Program-made: the position numbers and the translations under genes
Part shown: positions 5,772 through 7,700 of the stretch, one piece after another
How the letters are laid out: each line of letters begins with the position of its first letter
Numbering within the stretch: position 1 is the first letter of the stretch
The notes under the pieces: model-generated
Told to the model about the DNA's origin: nothing
Database searches by the model: none
Seen by the model: only the letters and a program-made list of their open reading frames with translations
From: Prevotella sp.
GTDB lineage: Bacteria; Bacteroidota; Bacteroidia; Bacteroidales; Bacteroidaceae
Length of the DNA stretch: 7,700 bases
Direction of reading: 5' to 3'
Assembly (NCBI GenBank): GCA_003483565.1
Contig: DMYZ01000097.1
Span: forward strand, 1-7,700

Positions 5772-7700
5772 TTAATTTGCTAATGGATCAAAAGTTCCCA
5801 TAGCACCTCCCTGGCTATAACTTTCCCATCCGATAGTCTGTTTCAACTGTTTGCCTGCTGCTGATGCGCCTTCAGAAAGTCCCAACAGATAATAATTAGG
5901 ACGGAAATCAATATATTCTGGTACATGAGCAGAATTATAGTTATCTCCCTTCCGAACCTTGCGTACAAGATTTGTTTTATACCAGATTGCAAGAGCTTTA
6001 ACCTGAGAAGTAAGATTTTGGCGAAGATCAACTCCTGAAGGGCGAGTGACACCTGCTTTTACTAATGGGTCACTATTATAGGTAGTGCCACCTAGTCCAT
6101 AAGCATCAGCTACTCGGAATTCCATATTTTCACGACGCTGACCATTAAACGGCTTAAAACCGAGCCATGAACAGGTATTACCTCCCCACCCTGTAAGTTT
6201 CCAGTCTTCAGGGCAACCGGATATTGAACTAAAATCAGCACCACCATCAAAAAGTAACCAACGGCGCATATCATCAAAACGTTTGCCTTCATAAGCAAAT
6301 TCAATCTGACGCTCATAGAGGATAGCACTCATGCAAGTAGCTTGATCACTAGAAAGATTGCTCTGTAATCCATAATTATCAGCAGCAGTATAACCTACAC
6401 GAGCACGAATTTGCTGTAACAACTGTACAGCATAGTCCATATCCCCTGCTCCGCAAGCCACCTCCGCGAGGTTGAGCAGTACTTCGGCATAGCGAATTTC
6501 TATGAGAGGTGCAGCAGAATAGAAAGGATCAGCACCATAACCCTGATTGCTAAAAGAATAAGTATACAAAGGGCTATTGGCATCAAGATCATCGCTCTTT
6601 TTACGAACATAAATTCCCTGACGACCGCTCAAAAGATTATCAGCACCATAAGAAGAACCACTCTCTACATTGTTTTGATCATCAATATTTGTATACCAGA
6701 CATAATTCCAAAGTACATAGTTAGAACCATTGGAAGGGTTATTTGCGTCCTTTTTGCTTGCATCACCATTATATGCCCAGCGGAAACCCGGCATGCTAAA
6801 AGTACGATAAAAACGAGGATCACGATCAACAAAAGGAACATCTTTGTCATAGGTATCGGAGGATGACTCTAATTTGGTATAAGTACCAGCACCTGCCGGA
6901 ATTTTTCCATCAGCCATAGGAAACATATCAACAAGCATTGAAGAAGCATTTTTACCACTACCACCTGTATTAGAAGGACGGATAGCACGCTCCCAAGAAT
7001 TATTCTTTTGGTTGTCCAGCCCATCGCCAACAACGCTATTGAAAAGAGTAACAAATACAGCTTCCGGGTTTTCTGTTGACTGAGCAAACATTGAAGAATA
7101 ACTTGCACCATTAATATTGTTAGAAGCCTGATACAAATGATAACCGCAAGCATCTATAGAATCTTTCTCAGCCTTCATCGTCTGGTAAGCTGAAGTCCAA
7201 CGACTCTTATCGTTAGCACGATTAAAAAGAGGACTAGCCCACAATAGAAGTACACGACCTTTCAGTGCAAGAGCTGTACCTGTAGTAATACGTCCCCAGT
7301 CACTGCCAGTCCAACCTCCATTCATTGTTTTTGAAGCCAATAATTGAGCCGATTTATCAAGATCTGAAAGGATGAAATCCTTAACAACACTTGCAGACTG
7401 ACGCGGATTAGTCGTTCCTTCTACAGGGTTTTGAGTACTTGTTACAATAGGGACACCTCCATACCATTTGAAAAGGTTATAATAGCACCATGCACGAAAG
7501 AAATAGACCTGACCCAACAGTTCATTCTTCTCTTCATCAGTAATTCCAGAACTTCCATTAATACCTGCCAGGACGTCATTGATATTACGAATACGACCAT
7601 ATACCGCTTCCTGGATATTTGACTGGGTACCCATAATAAAATCGGGAACCTGATTGGTAGAACTCATAGAAGAAAGTGTTATCTCCGGATTGACGAAATC
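5772..7700 (-). CDS. SusD/RagB-family outer-membrane nutrient-binding lipoprotein (N-terminus beyond right edge)
   Basis: SusD-like proteins sit on the outer face of the outer membrane as lids over a SusC-type TonB-dependent channel and bind glycans or peptides for import. The frame is open from base 7700 (first residues DFVNPEITLSSM) to a TAA at 5772, giving 642 visible residues. The in-frame ATG at 7667 is internal, not a start. Family features are the SusD-like N-terminal block GQVYFFRAWCYYNLFKWYGG (about 7455-7514), LIEIRYAEVLLNLAEVACGA (about 6450-6510), and ILYERQIEFAYEGKRFDDMR (about 6255-6320) of the RagB/SusD TPR region. The signal peptide, lipobox cysteine and probably some 50-80 further residues are outside the window. 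The whole protein would be around 700 residues, larger than the usual 500-600. A susC partner is expected immediately upstream, beyond 7700. No further gene follows before the terminator at 5686-5728, so this is the last gene of its operon. The substrate cannot be inferred. Confidence 0.94.
   Translation of the reverse strand, partial: DFVNPEITLSSMSSTNQVPDFIMGTQSNIQEAVYGRIRNINDVLAGINGSSGITDEEKNELLGQVYFFRAWCYYNLFKWYGGVPIVTSTQNPVEGTTNPRQSASVVKDFILSDLDKSAQLLASKTMNGGWTGSDWGRITTGTALALKGRVLLLWASPLFNRANDKSRWTSAYQTMKAEKDSIDACGYHLYQASNNINGASYSSMFAQSTENPEAVFVTLFNSVVGDGLDNQKNNSWERAIRPSNTGGSGKNASSMLVDMFPMADGKIPAGAGTYTKLESSSDTYDKDVPFVDRDPRFYRTFSMPGFRWAYNGDASKKDANNPSNGSNYVLWNYVWYTNIDDQNNVESGSSYGADNLLSGRQGIYVRKKSDDLDANSPLYTYSFSNQGYGADPFYSAAPLIEIRYAEVLLNLAEVACGAGDMDYAVQLLQQIRARVGYTAADNYGLQSNLSSDQATCMSAILYERQIEFAYEGKRFDDMRRWLLFDGGADFSSISGCPEDWKLTGWGGNTCSWLGFKPFNGQRRENMEFRVADAYGLGGTTYNSDPLVKAGVTRPSGVDLRQNLTSQVKALAIWYKTNLVRKVRKGDNYNSAHVPEYIDFRPNYYLLGLSEGASAAGKQLKQTIGWESYSQGGAMGTFDPLAN

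Noticed and set aside
6869..7153. 94-codon open frame in another minus-strand frame inside the susD-like gene
   Set aside because: It is a hydrophobic out-of-frame shadow of a clearly coding region, with no separate promoter.

Overview
The window comes from a member of the Bacteroidetes, most likely Bacteroidales close to Prevotella/Segatella. Three things point there. The right edge encodes a SusD/RagB outer-membrane lipoprotein, a family specific to this phylum. Four promoters match the Bacteroidetes -7 box TAnnTTTG. Start codons follow A/T-rich leaders without clear Shine-Dalgarno sites. The DNA is moderately AT-rich, with no tRNA, rRNA, CRISPR array, insertion sequence or phage gene visible.

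Layout. Positions 1-3400 hold four genes on the minus strand. In transcription order they are folP (dihydropteroate synthase), cdaA (membrane diadenylate cyclase, overlapping folP by an ATGA), then pta and ackA (phosphate acetyltransferase and acetate kinase; ackA runs off the left edge). A 117-bp gap with its own promoter separates cdaA from pta. Positions 3401-3505 form a divergent promoter region. From it murF (UDP-MurNAc-tripeptide:D-Ala-D-Ala ligase) is transcribed on the plus strand, followed by a single-gene LuxR/NarL-type response regulator with its own promoter and a striking upstream repeat. A perfect 43-nt palindrome at 5686-5728 lies between the regulator and a convergent susD-like gene, which fills 5772-7700 and runs off the right edge. 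That gene is probably the distal end of a susCD polysaccharide- or peptide-uptake locus.

How the genes fit together. pta-ackA is the substrate-level phosphorylation route from acetyl-CoA to acetate plus ATP. folP (folate), cdaA (c-di-AMP, linked in other bacteria to cell-wall and osmotic balance) and murF (last cytoplasmic step of the peptidoglycan precursor) are core growth genes. The response regulator and the SusD protein are the accessory part.

I do not see a new multi-gene system. The most interesting signals are small: (1) a helically phased, alternating TACCA/TGGTA array just upstream of the regulator's promoter, which looks like an operator; (2) a shared TAnnTTTGCA box in all four promoters; (3) an enlarged and altered middle loop in the dihydropteroate synthase; (4) translational coupling of folate and c-di-AMP synthesis; (5) a response-regulator receiver with a reduced acidic pocket.
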